Source: Candidatus Enterococcus myersii (GTDB lineage: Bacteria > Bacillota > Bacilli > Lactobacillales > Enterococcaceae). Taken from it: DNA of 64,000 nt. How positions within the stretch are numbered: the first letter of the stretch is position 1; each line of letters begins with the position of its first letter. This document shows, piece after piece, positions 56,419 to 64,000 of the stretch. The notes under the pieces were generated by a model. That model ran no database searches and was not told the DNA's origin. It saw only the letters and a list, made by a program, of their open reading frames with translations. The DNA is taken from positions 1-64,000 of the forward strand of contig NZ_JAFLVT010000009.1 in NCBI RefSeq assembly GCF_017316025.1, given 5' to 3'. Made by a program: the position numbers and the translations under genes.

Positions 56419-59010
56419 TTATACCCACTCAGAAGTGAATTTAATGTAAAGTCGTTTCGCAATTTCAATCACAATCAGGTAACCTATGATGATTAAAATG
56501 AACCAACCCCAATAATTCGCAGGTAACATCACAAAATCAAAAACACTTCGTAATGGGGATAAAACTAATACAAAACCTGTTACAATTGCTAAAAGACTAG
56601 TCAAAATAACTGGTAAGGAAGCCCGACTTTGAATAAAGGGTACTTTTCTAGTGCGAACCATATGAACAACTAAGGTCTGCGTCGTTAAACCGACTAAAAA
56701 CCAGCCTGTTTGGAAAAGGCTTTGTTCTGCAACTGTATTTGCACCTAGAACAAACCACATTACCAAAAAAGTCAAAATATCAAAAATACTAGAAACCGGA
56801 CCGATGGAAACGGTAAATTTAAACAAATCACCAATTTCCCAACGCACAGGCTTTACTAACTCTTCTTCATCTACATTATCCCAAGGAATTGTCAATTGTG
56901 CCATATCATAAATCAAATTTTGTACCAATAATTGCATCGAAAGCATCGGCAAGAAAGGTAAAAAAGCACTTGCTACTAAAATTGAAAAGACATTGCCAAA
57001 GTTTGAACTGATCGTAAACTTAATGTATTTCATCATGTTAGAAAAAACCCGACGGCCTTCAATGACCCCTGTTTCCAACACATTTAGGCTTTTTTCTAAC
57101 AAAATAATTGAACTGGCATCTTTGGTGATATCGGCTGCTGTATCCACAGAGATACCAACATCAGCTTTTCTTAACGCTGGTGCATCATTAATGCCATCCC
57201 CCATAAAACCAACGGTGTGACCTTTTCGTTGAATGACTTCAATTAGCCGGGATTTTTGCATGGGATTTAATTTGGCAAATAAATTCGTTTCATCCACTTG
57301 TGCCATCAATTCTTCATCTGATAAAACTTCAACATCTGTCCCTAACAAAATATTGGTAACACCAATTCCTACATCTTGGCAAACTTTTTTGGCAACGATA
57401 GCATTATCGCCGGTTAAAACTTTTACTGAAACACCGTGTGCATGTAGCGACTTAATGGCAGAAATCGCCGATTCTTTGGCTGGATCTAAAAAGCCCATAA
57501 ATCCGATTAAGGTCATATCTTTTTCATCTGAAACCGAATAATTCGCATCACTGTGGGCATCTCTTTTCACCGCCACGGTTAAAACTCGCATCCCTTGTTC
57601 GTTCATCTTAATATTCACGTTGCGCATTTTTTCTCTTAATTCATCGTCTAAGAGAACAACTTCACCATCAATTTCAGCATATTTACAAACTTGTTCCATC
57701 TCTTCCACAGCACCTTTTGTTACCATGATTTGATGATTATCAGCTTTTACCACGACAGTTAACCGACGACGAGAAAAGTCAAAAGGAATTTCATCGATTT
57801 TAACGACATTTTCAAAAGGCAACTGGCAACTATTTTCTTCAAAATAATTTAAAACGGCAATATCCATCAAATTTTTCCAACCGGTTTGATAGTGAGAATT
57901 AAGATATGTCATGTTTAGAACAGCTTGATTTTCTTTTCCCATTGGATTTAAATGTTGCACCAAAACTACACGGTCTTCAGTGATTGTACCGGTTTTATCC
58001 GTACACAATACATCCATACTGCCTAAATTTTGAATAGAAGGCAACTCTTTTACAATAACTTTTTGTTTGGATAATGCAAGTGCACCTTTGGCTAAATTAC
58101 TCGTCACAATCATCGGTAACATTTCAGGCGTTAGGCCCACTGCTACGGCAATTGCAAAAAAGAACGCAGAAGTCCAATCTCCTTTTGTTAGGCCGTTAAT
58201 TAAAAAGACTACCGGAAATAAAACCATTACCATCCGTAATAACAACTTGCTAACCCGAGTCAAACCGATATCAAAAGCTGTTTTTCCACGTTTACTCGTT
58301 GCATTTTTGGCAATATCGCCAAAGAAAGTTTGTTGTCCCGTTTTTAAAATGATAACTTTTCCTTGACCACTTAATACATCTGTCCCCATAAATACTAAAT
58401 CATCTAAGTCTAGTGCAGAAACATCTTCATCTTTTTTAACACCAGCTTCGACAAATTTTTCCACTGGCATTGACTCACCAGTCAAAGAAGATTGATTAAC
58501 AAATAAATCCTTGGTCCAAATCAAAACAGCATCAGCTGGGATCATGTCACCTGTTGCAAGGGTCACGATATCGCCTGGCACCACTTCATCCATCGGAATT
58601 TCTTTGGTGAGCCCATCTCGTGTTACTGCGCAAGTATTTTCGATTAATTCCTTTAATTCTAAACTTGCTTTTTGAGAGCGATATTCTTGCACAAAGGTAA
58701 TAATGACACTAGCTAAAATCATCACTATCATAACAATGGCTGCCTCATAATCCCTCGTTGCAAATGATACAATGGCCAAAGCCGCCAAAACCAAAACAAA
58801 AGGATCTTTAAAGGCTTCTAAAAACAAGAGCCAAGCAGGTGTCGGTTTTTGCGCATCTACCCGATTTTCACCATACTCTTCTAACCGTTTTCTTGCATCT
58901 TCAGAAGATAACCCGTTAATAGAGGTTCTCAGCTCCATAAATAATTCTCGTTCTGATAAAAGTGCTAATTTTTTTAATTCTTGTTCTTTTGTGTTTTTTG
59001 TAAATAACAT
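56419..59010 (-). CDS. mgtA: Mg2+-importing P-type ATPase (MgtA/MgtB type)
   Basis: An 863-aa P3B-type ATPase. Seen: an N-terminal cytosolic region, helices with P-G-D-I-V (about 148-152), actuator T-G-E-S (about 176-179), the phosphorylation motif D-K-T-G-T-I-T (about 342-348) and hinge G-D-G-I-N-D-A-P-A-L. A six-helix C-terminal block follows, with N-L-I-Y-D near the transport site as in MgtA/B. The ATG at 59010 has AAGGAG at 7 nt; the longer frame begins 6 codons upstream over that site. A complete M-box Mg2+ riboswitch in the leader supports the substrate call. Confidence 0.95.
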   Translation of the reverse strand: MLFTKNTKEQELKKLALLSERELFMELRTSINGLSSEDARKRLEEYGENRVDAQKPTPAWLLFLEAFKDPFVLVLAALAIVSFATRDYEAAIVMIVMILASVIITFVQEYRSQKASLELKELIENTCAVTRDGLTKEIPMDEVVPGDIVTLATGDMIPADAVLIWTKDLFVNQSSLTGESMPVEKFVEAGVKKDEDVSALDLDDLVFMGTDVLSGQGKVIILKTGQQTFFGDIAKNATSKRGKTAFDIGLTRVSKLLLRMVMVLFPVVFLINGLTKGDWTSAFFFAIAVAVGLTPEMLPMIVTSNLAKGALALSKQKVIVKELPSIQNLGSMDVLCTDKTGTITEDRVVLVQHLNPMGKENQAVLNMTYLNSHYQTGWKNLMDIAVLNYFEENSCQLPFENVVKIDEIPFDFSRRRLTVVVKADNHQIMVTKGAVEEMEQVCKYAEIDGEVVLLDDELREKMRNVNIKMNEQGMRVLTVAVKRDAHSDANYSVSDEKDMTLIGFMGFLDPAKESAISAIKSLHAHGVSVKVLTGDNAIVAKKVCQDVGIGVTNILLGTDVEVLSDEELMAQVDETNLFAKLNPMQKSRLIEVIQRKGHTVGFMGDGINDAPALRKADVGISVDTAADITKDASSIILLEKSLNVLETGVIEGRRVFSNMMKYIKFTISSNFGNVFSILVASAFLPFLPMLSMQLLVQNLIYDMAQLTIPWDNVDEEELVKPVRWEIGDLFKFTVSIGPVSSIFDILTFLVMWFVLGANTVAEQSLFQTGWFLVGLTTQTLVVHMVRTRKVPFIQSRASLPVILTSLLAIVTGFVLVLSPLRSVFDFVMLPANYWGWFILIIIGYLIVIEIAKRLYIKFTSEWV

Positions 59011-59201
59011 GTTTTCTCTCCTTGCCACTAGGAAAGACTCCCGCTTCCCTAGCCATTTTTATTTAGTTTCTGTCGCGAGGGACTGGGGTGTTCCATGTCA
59101 ATCAACCTTTCTGAACTTTATTTCAAATATTTAGCTGGCAAAGCGTAACCAAAAAAATCTGCTCACATTATTTTTGAAAAGACCACCTTGTCAAAAAGAA
59201 A

Positions 59202-59397
59202 AAACGCGTGCTCAACAATGAGCACGCGTTTAATAAGCGTATGTTCATGTTGAGCTTTAGCACTATAGGGCGTAGATAGCATCTGCTATCAGCTGCGTTA
59301 TGAATAACCTTCACGATCATTCCTGTTCTACCAACTAAGAGTCTCTCGATTCTTTCGCGGCAGCAGCTTGTGTCCATATAGGAGCCTCACCTAACAA
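59202..59397 (-). promoter_or_regulatory. M-box (ykoK) Mg2+ riboswitch with terminator
   Basis: On the minus strand the conserved aptamer start GTTAGGTGAGGCTCCTA (59381-59397) is followed by GCTGCTGCC, the central ACGCAGCTGATAGCAGATGC region and the 3' block GTGCTAAAGCTC (59249-59263 region), all M-box landmarks. It ends in a 13-bp terminator: AAACGCGTGCTCA (59202-59214) and TGAGCACGCGTTT (59219-59231), with six T then T-rich sequence after it. RNA segment GCUCAACA (59249-59256) can pair with UGUUGAGC (59210-59217) in the terminator, giving an antiterminator. High Mg2+ would stabilise the aptamer and stop mgtA transcription. Confidence 0.93.
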
Positions 59398-59435
59398 ATA
59401 TTTAATTATGAAAATTTCAATCTCTTTTCACTTAC

Positions 59436-59464
59436 ATCCTAAAGAATCTAAACTTCTTTGTCAA
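59436..59464 (-). promoter_or_regulatory. Promoter of the M-box-mgtA transcript
   Basis: Minus strand: consensus -35 TTGACA (59459-59464), 17-bp spacer, -10 TAGGAT (59436-59441). Transcription would start about 30 bp before the aptamer. Confidence 0.75.
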
Positions 59465-59595
59465 CACTAACGAAACATTTTTTTCAAAAAAAAATAACTC
59501 AATCTCATTTTAACAAAATTTTTGTAAAGATTTAAAAAGCCCGCAATTCTCATTGCGCAATCTCTTATTTCACCGTATTATTAACTGTAAAAAAA

Positions 59596-59624
59596 TTATA
59601 ATTATTATTTCCTTATAATTATTA
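59596..59624 (+). promoter_or_regulatory. Tandem TTATAATTATTA repeat upstream of the Mga-like regulator
   Basis: TTATAATTATTA occurs at 59596-59607 and again, identical, at 59613-59624, a 17-bp period. Each contains a TATAAT. The second ends 14 bp before the ATG, so it overlaps the likely transcription start. It may be promoter, operator or both. Confidence 0.4.
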
Positions 59625-59638
59625 CACAGGAGAGTTTT

Positions 59639-61129
59639 ATGAATTTACGTTCTTTTTTAGCTCGCCAGGAGCAACGTCAACTTATCGTCATTGAAACCCT
59701 TTATCAGCACCCTAATGGCATTACTTTAGAAAAATTGTTAAAGATCTGCCCATTTTCATTAAAAACCATTCGCAATACGATTGCTGAAATAACAAGCTAC
59801 TTTCCTGGTTTTGAAATTGATTTTCATCAAAATCGTTATTATTGGCAAGCCCCTTTTGATTTTGGCTTAGATCGTTTTTACGATTATTTGATGCAAGAAA
59901 CAAGCGAAATGCGCTTTTTAGAACACTTACTTTTTGAAGATTGTTTTACTTTTTCTGACTGTGCCAATACGCTTTACTTAAGTAACGCTAGCTTTCATCG
60001 GTTGCATCATAATTTTTCCCAACTTTTAGCTCCCTTTAACGTTAAAATAGCCAACCGTCCTGTCCGAATTGAAGGAAATGAAGTGTTTATTCGCGCGTTA
60101 TACACATTATATTTTTGCGAAAAACGCTACGCTGCAGCATATCTCTTACCTGACAGTAAAAGCGATCATGCCTTAAGCGATTTGGTTCGTACCATTTTAA
60201 AAGAAAATCAATTGCCGCAAAATTACCGGCTACACGAGCAGCTCTACTTTGCAGGCGCGGTTTCTTTATGGCGTCAAAATAATAACCACCCTCTTCAAGA
60301 AAAGTTTAAAAGCAACTTTATCAAAACAGCGACAAAAAAAACAGAAACTGCACTGTTTCAGCTAAAAGACTCTTTATTAACTATGAATTGGCATTACGAT
60401 TTTGAAGAAACCCTTTGGCCACTTTGCTATGATTATTTACTACTTTCTTTTGAGCATTTTACCTTGGCCAAAAAAAAGAACGCCCGTATTCAAGAGTTGA
60501 ATGAATTAACGAGGCGTTTTCTAGAAGACTTACTCGCATTAACGTCAACGACCATTTCCTTTTTGCAATTGGAAGAATTAGTGTGGCACTTTTGCAATGA
60601 AAATTATATTTACTTAAAAAACAGTGACTTCATTGCGATTTTATCCAATTCAAGGCGTGGCTTTGTTTTGAATTACGAGAAAAAGTTCCCTCATATTATT
60701 GCTGGTTTGAAGCAATTTATTGGCGACTATGGAATTAAAAACAACATTCAAATCACGATTGACCATATGTACCATCAACTATTTCTTATCATTACTTTAC
60801 TGCCTCAAGTTTTGGAATATTGGCAGTTTAAAACCCGAACGTTAATTTTATCCGACGTTTCTTTAGCACATCCCCACTACTTACAAAAAAAGTTACAACA
60901 GCATTTTATTAACCAAACCGATTTCGAACTAATCGACTGTGTCAATACACAGCACCAAAAGATGCACGAACAATTTGAAGCTTATGATTTAATCATCTCA
61001 ACCTTCTCGCCGCAAGAAATGTTTGGTCATCTTCCCATCGTGACGATTAAACCGATACCTGATTTTCACGACTTTCTTAAAATCGAGTCGGCTTTACAAC
61101 AAGTAACTGCCCACAAACATTCTGCCTAA
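59639..61129 (+). CDS. Mga/AtxA-like transcriptional regulator
   Basis: A 496-aa protein with the Mga-family layout. N-terminal helix-turn-helix domains (about 10-75: L-I-V-I-E-T-L-Y-Q-H-P-N-G-I-T-L-E-K-L, then L-K-T-I-R-N-T-I-A-E-I) are followed by a helical PRD-like middle (about 95-390), with a second HTH-like segment at 105-130, and an EIIB-like C-terminal domain (about 395-480: TLILSDVSLAH, FELIDCVNT, YDLIISTF). AGGAG is 6 nt before the ATG. It is divergent from the M-box-mgtA unit and convergent with the UDP-GlcNAc epimerase gene. Targets are unknown. It is a second, distinct member alongside the partial one at the left edge. Confidence 0.72.
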   Translation: MNLRSFLARQEQRQLIVIETLYQHPNGITLEKLLKICPFSLKTIRNTIAEITSYFPGFEIDFHQNRYYWQAPFDFGLDRFYDYLMQETSEMRFLEHLLFEDCFTFSDCANTLYLSNASFHRLHHNFSQLLAPFNVKIANRPVRIEGNEVFIRALYTLYFCEKRYAAAYLLPDSKSDHALSDLVRTILKENQLPQNYRLHEQLYFAGAVSLWRQNNNHPLQEKFKSNFIKTATKKTETALFQLKDSLLTMNWHYDFEETLWPLCYDYLLLSFEHFTLAKKKNARIQELNELTRRFLEDLLALTSTTISFLQLEELVWHFCNENYIYLKNSDFIAILSNSRRGFVLNYEKKFPHIIAGLKQFIGDYGIKNNIQITIDHMYHQLFLIITLLPQVLEYWQFKTRTLILSDVSLAHPHYLQKKLQQHFINQTDFELIDCVNTQHQKMHEQFEAYDLIISTFSPQEMFGHLPIVTIKPIPDFHDFLKIESALQQVTAHKHSA

Positions 61130-61171
61130 GGGAATTTCTCTTAACTTTTCCTCTTTTGAATAATAACAACC

Positions 61172-61220
61172 TAACAAATTAGGACCAAAAGCCACCATGG
61201 CTTTTGGTCCTAATTTGTTA
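61172..61220. terminator. Strong bidirectional terminator
   Basis: A perfect 22-bp stem (61172-61193 and 61199-61220; core ATTAGGACCAAAAGCC) with loop ACCAT lies between convergent genes. T-rich tails occur on the plus side and, more weakly, on the minus side. Confidence 0.8.
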
Positions 61221-61227
61221 AAACTTT

Positions 61228-62343
61228 TTATATCCCTTCATTATTTTTTGTAAAATACGCAACAATAGCATTTAAAATTCGCTCACTCGCTTTTCCATCG
61301 CCATATGGATTTTTCGCCTGAGCCATTTTTTTATATGCCTCTTGGCTGGTTAAAAGATTTTTAGCCGCTTCATAAACTTGCTCTTCATCAGTCCCCACTA
61401 AGCGCAACGTTCCAGCTTTTATTCCCTCTGGTCGCTCCGTCGTATCCCGCAACACCAAAACCGGCACCCCAAGTGAGGGGGCTTCTTCTTGCACCCCACC
61501 AGAGTCGGTCATAATCAAATAACTTCTAGCAGCAATATTATGAAAATCCACTACATCTAGTGGTTCAATTAACGCCACATTTGCCAAATCCCCCAGCTGT
61601 TTTCGTGCATTTTGTCGTACTAATGGATTTTTGTGCATCGGAAAAACAATCGAAACTTCAGGAAATTCCGTGGCTAAGCGGCGCAATGCATGAAATACCG
61701 ATGCCATTTTATCCCCTAAGTTTTCCCGTCGATGCATGGTAACTAGGATCTGTTTTTTATCTGCTGAAAGTGCAGGATGCCCATATTCTTTTTTCAGCGT
61801 ATATTTCATGGCATCAATTGCTGTATTACCCGTGATATAAATATGATCAGATAAATGATGCTCTTGTTGCAAATTCTCCGCACTGGTGGCAGTCGGCGCA
61901 AAATAAAGATCACTTAAAACATCCGTCAACTGACGGTTGGCTTCTTCTGGATAAGGCGAATATTTTTTATAAGTTCTTAATCCGGCTTCGACGTGACCAA
62001 TTGGAATTTGCTGATAAAAAGCGGCAGTTGCCGCAGCAAACGTTGTTGTAGTATCCCCGTGAACTAACACGATATCTGGTCGTGCTTGTTTTAACACTGG
62101 CTGTAATTCCAATAAAACTTTGGTCGTAATATCAGTCAACGTCTGCCCGTTACTCATAATATCCAAGTCAAAATCCGCTTTTAACGAAAAGATTTCCATC
62201 ACTTGATCTAGCATTTCACGATGCTGTGCTGTTATAGTGACAATTGATTCAAAACGCGTATCTTTTTCCAGCGCTTTAATAAGTGGTGCCATCTTAATCG
62301 CTTCTGGTCGTGTACCAAAAATCGACATGACTTTGATTGTCAT
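61228..62343 (-). CDS. wecB: UDP-N-acetylglucosamine 2-epimerase (non-hydrolysing)
   Basis: A 371-aa GT-B-fold enzyme that interconverts UDP-GlcNAc and UDP-ManNAc, the precursor of wall teichoic acid linkage units and some capsules. Visible: F-G-T-R-P-E-A-I-K-M-A-P-L (about 9-21), V-H-G-D-T-T-T-T (about 95-102), G-H-V-E-A-G-L-R-T (about 116-124), M-H-R-R-E-N (about 208-213) and D-S-G-G-V-Q-E-E-A (about 284-292). Length is normal. The Firmicutes name mnaA would also be correct. It ends at the bidirectional terminator. Confidence 0.95.
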   Translation of the reverse strand: MTIKVMSIFGTRPEAIKMAPLIKALEKDTRFESIVTITAQHREMLDQVMEIFSLKADFDLDIMSNGQTLTDITTKVLLELQPVLKQARPDIVLVHGDTTTTFAAATAAFYQQIPIGHVEAGLRTYKKYSPYPEEANRQLTDVLSDLYFAPTATSAENLQQEHHLSDHIYITGNTAIDAMKYTLKKEYGHPALSADKKQILVTMHRRENLGDKMASVFHALRRLATEFPEVSIVFPMHKNPLVRQNARKQLGDLANVALIEPLDVVDFHNIAARSYLIMTDSGGVQEEAPSLGVPVLVLRDTTERPEGIKAGTLRLVGTDEEQVYEAAKNLLTSQEAYKKMAQAKNPYGDGKASERILNAIVAYFTKNNEGI

Positions 62344-62432
62344 TTTATCCCCTCTTTCAAAAAAAATAATAAATTTCGATCACAAATAACATCTAATCCT
62401 TCGTCTTCATTCTAGCATAACCTGTAACAGGA

Positions 62433-62465
62433 TGAAAAAAACCACGACTGTCGACAGTCGTGGTT
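62433..62465 (-). terminator. guaC terminator
   Basis: A perfect 26-bp palindrome (62440-62465) centred on GTCGAC: stem AACCACGACTG with its complement and a TCGA loop. Six T follow on the minus strand. Confidence 0.88.
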
Positions 62466-62476
62466 AAAAGTACTAC

Positions 62477-63463
62477 TTAAATCGTATCGCCATTAAAAAT
62501 AGAGTTTTTCACAATCACATAATCGACTTTGCGAATTGCTTCTAAGTCTTTGCCGCCCGCATAAGAGATCGATGACTGTAAGTCTTGTTGCATTTCCACC
62601 AAGGTATCTGCAAGCTTACCTTTGTAAGGAATCCAAATTTTCTTACCTTCTACATTTTTCTTTTCACCTTTTTGAAATTCAGAAGCACTACCAAAATATT
62701 CCTTCAAGACAACACCGTCTTGTACTTTGGTTTCCCCTGGAGATTCTTCATGCCCAGCAAACAGCGAGCCAATCATAACCATGGTAGCACCAAAACGAAC
62801 GGATTTTGCAATATCTCCGTGGGTTCTAATTCCGCCGTCGGCAATGATTGGTTTTCTGGCCGCTTTTGCACACCAACGCACAGCTGCTAATTGCCAGCCC
62901 CCTGTACCAAAACCGGTTTTAATTTTAGTGATACAAACTTTACCTGGTCCAATTCCAACTTTAGTTGCATCCGCACCAGCGTTTTCCAATTCACGAACTG
63001 CTTCTGGTGTTCCCACGTTACCGGCAATGACAAATGTCTCTGGCAATAAACGTTTAATGTGTTGAATCATTTCAATCACAGCATTAGCATGCCCATGGGC
63101 AATATCAATTGTAATGTAGTCTGGCACTAGATTTTCTGCTGCCAATTCTTCAACAAAAGTGTACTCATGAGGTTTTACGCCAACACTAATTGACGTAATC
63201 AAGTTACGACTTTGCATTTTTTTGATAAAAGGAATACGGGCATCTTCATTGAAACGATGCATAATGTAGAAATAGCCATTTTCAGCTAAAAATTCCGCGA
63301 TATTTTCATCGATAATCGTCTGCATATTAGCAGGTACTACCGGCATTTTAAACGAGTGCTTCCCTAAGGTTACCGTTGTATCACACTCGGAACGAGAACT
63401 TACGATACATTTATTTGGAATCAGTTGAACATCTTCATAATCAAAAACTTTCATATCAAACAT
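62477..63463 (-). CDS. guaC: GMP reductase
   Basis: A 328-aa IMPDH/GMPR-family barrel enzyme converting GMP to IMP with NADPH. The catalytic loop [15 protein letters not shown] (about 168-182) holds the active Cys, and the GuaC-type N-terminus [12 protein letters not shown] is present. There is no CBS-pair insertion, which separates it from IMP dehydrogenase. The ATG at 63463 has GGAGG at 9 nt; the frame is open 11 codons further upstream. It has its own promoter and terminator. Confidence 0.95.
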   Translation of the reverse strand: MFDMKVFDYEDVQLIPNKCIVSSRSECDTTVTLGKHSFKMPVVPANMQTIIDENIAEFLAENGYFYIMHRFNEDARIPFIKKMQSRNLITSISVGVKPHEYTFVEELAAENLVPDYITIDIAHGHANAVIEMIQHIKRLLPETFVIAGNVGTPEAVRELENAGADATKVGIGPGKVCITKIKTGFGTGGWQLAAVRWCAKAARKPIIADGGIRTHGDIAKSVRFGATMVMIGSLFAGHEESPGETKVQDGVVLKEYFGSASEFQKGEKKNVEGKKIWIPYKGKLADTLVEMQQDLQSSISYAGGKDLEAIRKVDYVIVKNSIFNGDTI

Positions 63464-63514
63464 AATGAATAGCCTCCATTTGTTTATTTGGGTCACATTT
63501 TTTGCGCCCTATGT

Positions 63515-63543
63515 AATTTAGCCCATCTTATTCAGAAATGCAA
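63515..63543 (-). promoter_or_regulatory. guaC promoter
   Basis: Minus strand: -35 TTGCAT (63538-63543), 17-bp spacer, -10 TAAATT (63515-63520). The leader is short and shows no purine-riboswitch core. Confidence 0.6.
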
Positions 63544-63572
63544 CAGAATAATCGTAAATATTTTCTTGAAAC

Positions 63573-63602
63573 ACAAAAATCGTTCGGAAATTCCGAACGA
63601 TT
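63573..63602 (-). terminator. Terminator of the aldo/keto reductase gene
   Basis: AATCGTTCGGAA (63578-63589) and TTCCGAACGATT (63591-63602) pair perfectly, with T-rich sequence following on the minus strand. Confidence 0.85.
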
Positions 63603-63642
63603 ATCGTTTTCAAGCTATTTATTATCAGAAATTATAATTAAT

Positions 63643-64000
63643 TTATGGCAAATCATTTCCTGCTGCTAAATAAATGTCATACCAATCTTCTTTTGCCATT
63701 AACACATCACTAGCTTTGGCGATTTCTTCAATTCGTTGCGGATTCATACTACCAGCAATCACTTGCATATTGGCCGGATGACGTAAAATCCAGGCTGACG
63801 CAATACCAGTTGGTGTCGTATTATACTTTTCAGCCATTTCTGTTAATTTTTTATTTAATTCAGGGAATTTCTCGTTACCAATAAAGACCCCTTCAAAAAA
63901 ACCATACTGATAAGGTGACCAAGCTTGAATTGTCATATCATTCAATCGTGAAAATTCCAAAATACCATCGTCGTGATCAACACTACGAGAATCTGTCATA
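63643..64000 (-). CDS. Aldo/keto reductase, C-terminal part (gene continues past window)
   Basis: About 118 C-terminal residues are visible, and the frame runs off the right edge. The segments M-T-I-Q-A-W-S-P-Y-Q-Y-G, Y-N-T-T-P-T-G-I-A-S-A-W-I-L-R-H-P and V-I-A-G-S-M-N-P-Q-R-I-E-E-I are the NADP-binding C-terminal part of an aldo/keto reductase barrel (YdhF/YcsN-like). The catalytic Tyr/Lys/His lie in the missing part. A strong terminator follows. The substrate is unknown. Confidence 0.85.
   Translation of the reverse strand, partial: MTDSRSVDHDDGILEFSRLNDMTIQAWSPYQYGFFEGVFIGNEKFPELNKKLTEMAEKYNTTPTGIASAWILRHPANMQVIAGSMNPQRIEEIAKASDVLMAKEDWYDIYLAAGNDLP

Noticed and set aside
59168-59377. A 69-codon minus-strand reading frame upstream of mgtA
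   Set aside because: It lies wholly within the M-box aptamer and its terminator; the conserved RNA explains the sequence, and there is no ribosome site.
63497-63642. Purine riboswitch before guaC
   Set aside because: The gap is only about 180 bp to the next stop, contains an ordinary promoter and a terminator, and lacks the conserved purine aptamer core.

Overview
The window is a low-GC Gram-positive chromosome segment. It belongs to the Lactobacillales, most likely an enterococcus or close relative. Pointers are the LPXTG pilins with SpaA/Cna-B domains, two Mga/AtxA-type regulators, the nrdR-dnaB-dnaI cluster, the ylbF-ylbG-rsmD-coaD-ylbL-type cluster, a CtsR operator on clpB, a four-gene pyruvate dehydrogenase operon and an M-box riboswitch. 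The genus is an inference from gene content and protein resemblance, not from a search. I saw no rRNA, tRNA, CRISPR array, phage or intact insertion sequence.

Layout. 1-2.5 kb (+): the 3' part of an Mga-family regulator and a flavoprotein related to NADH oxidase whose catalytic Cys42 is Ser; both are AT-rich. 2.7-9.5 kb: lepA, an Eis-like acetyltransferase, a GyrI-like protein, and clpB under a CtsR-type operator. 9.5-15 kb: an unrecognised 140-aa gene, then a two-gene pilin/adhesin operon with no sortase in the window. 15.4-33.1 kb (-): a UPF0104 membrane protein, a DUF1294 protein, pepT, a Nif3-like protein, trmK, then replication and repair genes (nrdR, dnaB, dnaI, polA, mutM, coaE), a BI-1 protein with a MaoC-fold partner, murC, sprT and tex.

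33.5-38.3 kb: a metallophosphatase, a MacAB-type efflux operon (+) ending in a possible 29-aa coupled ORF, a VOC-family protein and a DUF1149 protein. 38.4-47.5 kb (-): the cell-envelope and central-metabolism cluster ylaN-ftsW-pyc-CAP-ylbF-ylbG followed by rsmD-coaD-sepM. 47.8-56.1 kb (-): typA, an inositol monophosphatase with a UPF0223 protein, and pdhABCD. 56.4-61.1 kb: an mgtA-type Mg2+ P-type ATPase behind a complete M-box riboswitch, divergent from a second Mga-like regulator. 61.2-64 kb (-): UDP-GlcNAc 2-epimerase, GMP reductase, and the 3' end of an aldo/keto reductase.

Most of the window is conserved housekeeping sequence. The accessory-looking parts are the first 2.5 kb, the pilus operon, the 29-aa ORF, and a diverged intergenic repeat at about 33.3 and 37.35 kb. 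Start codons were chosen by eye from Shine-Dalgarno spacing; where they are shorter than the longest reading frame I say so. Residue positions are approximate.
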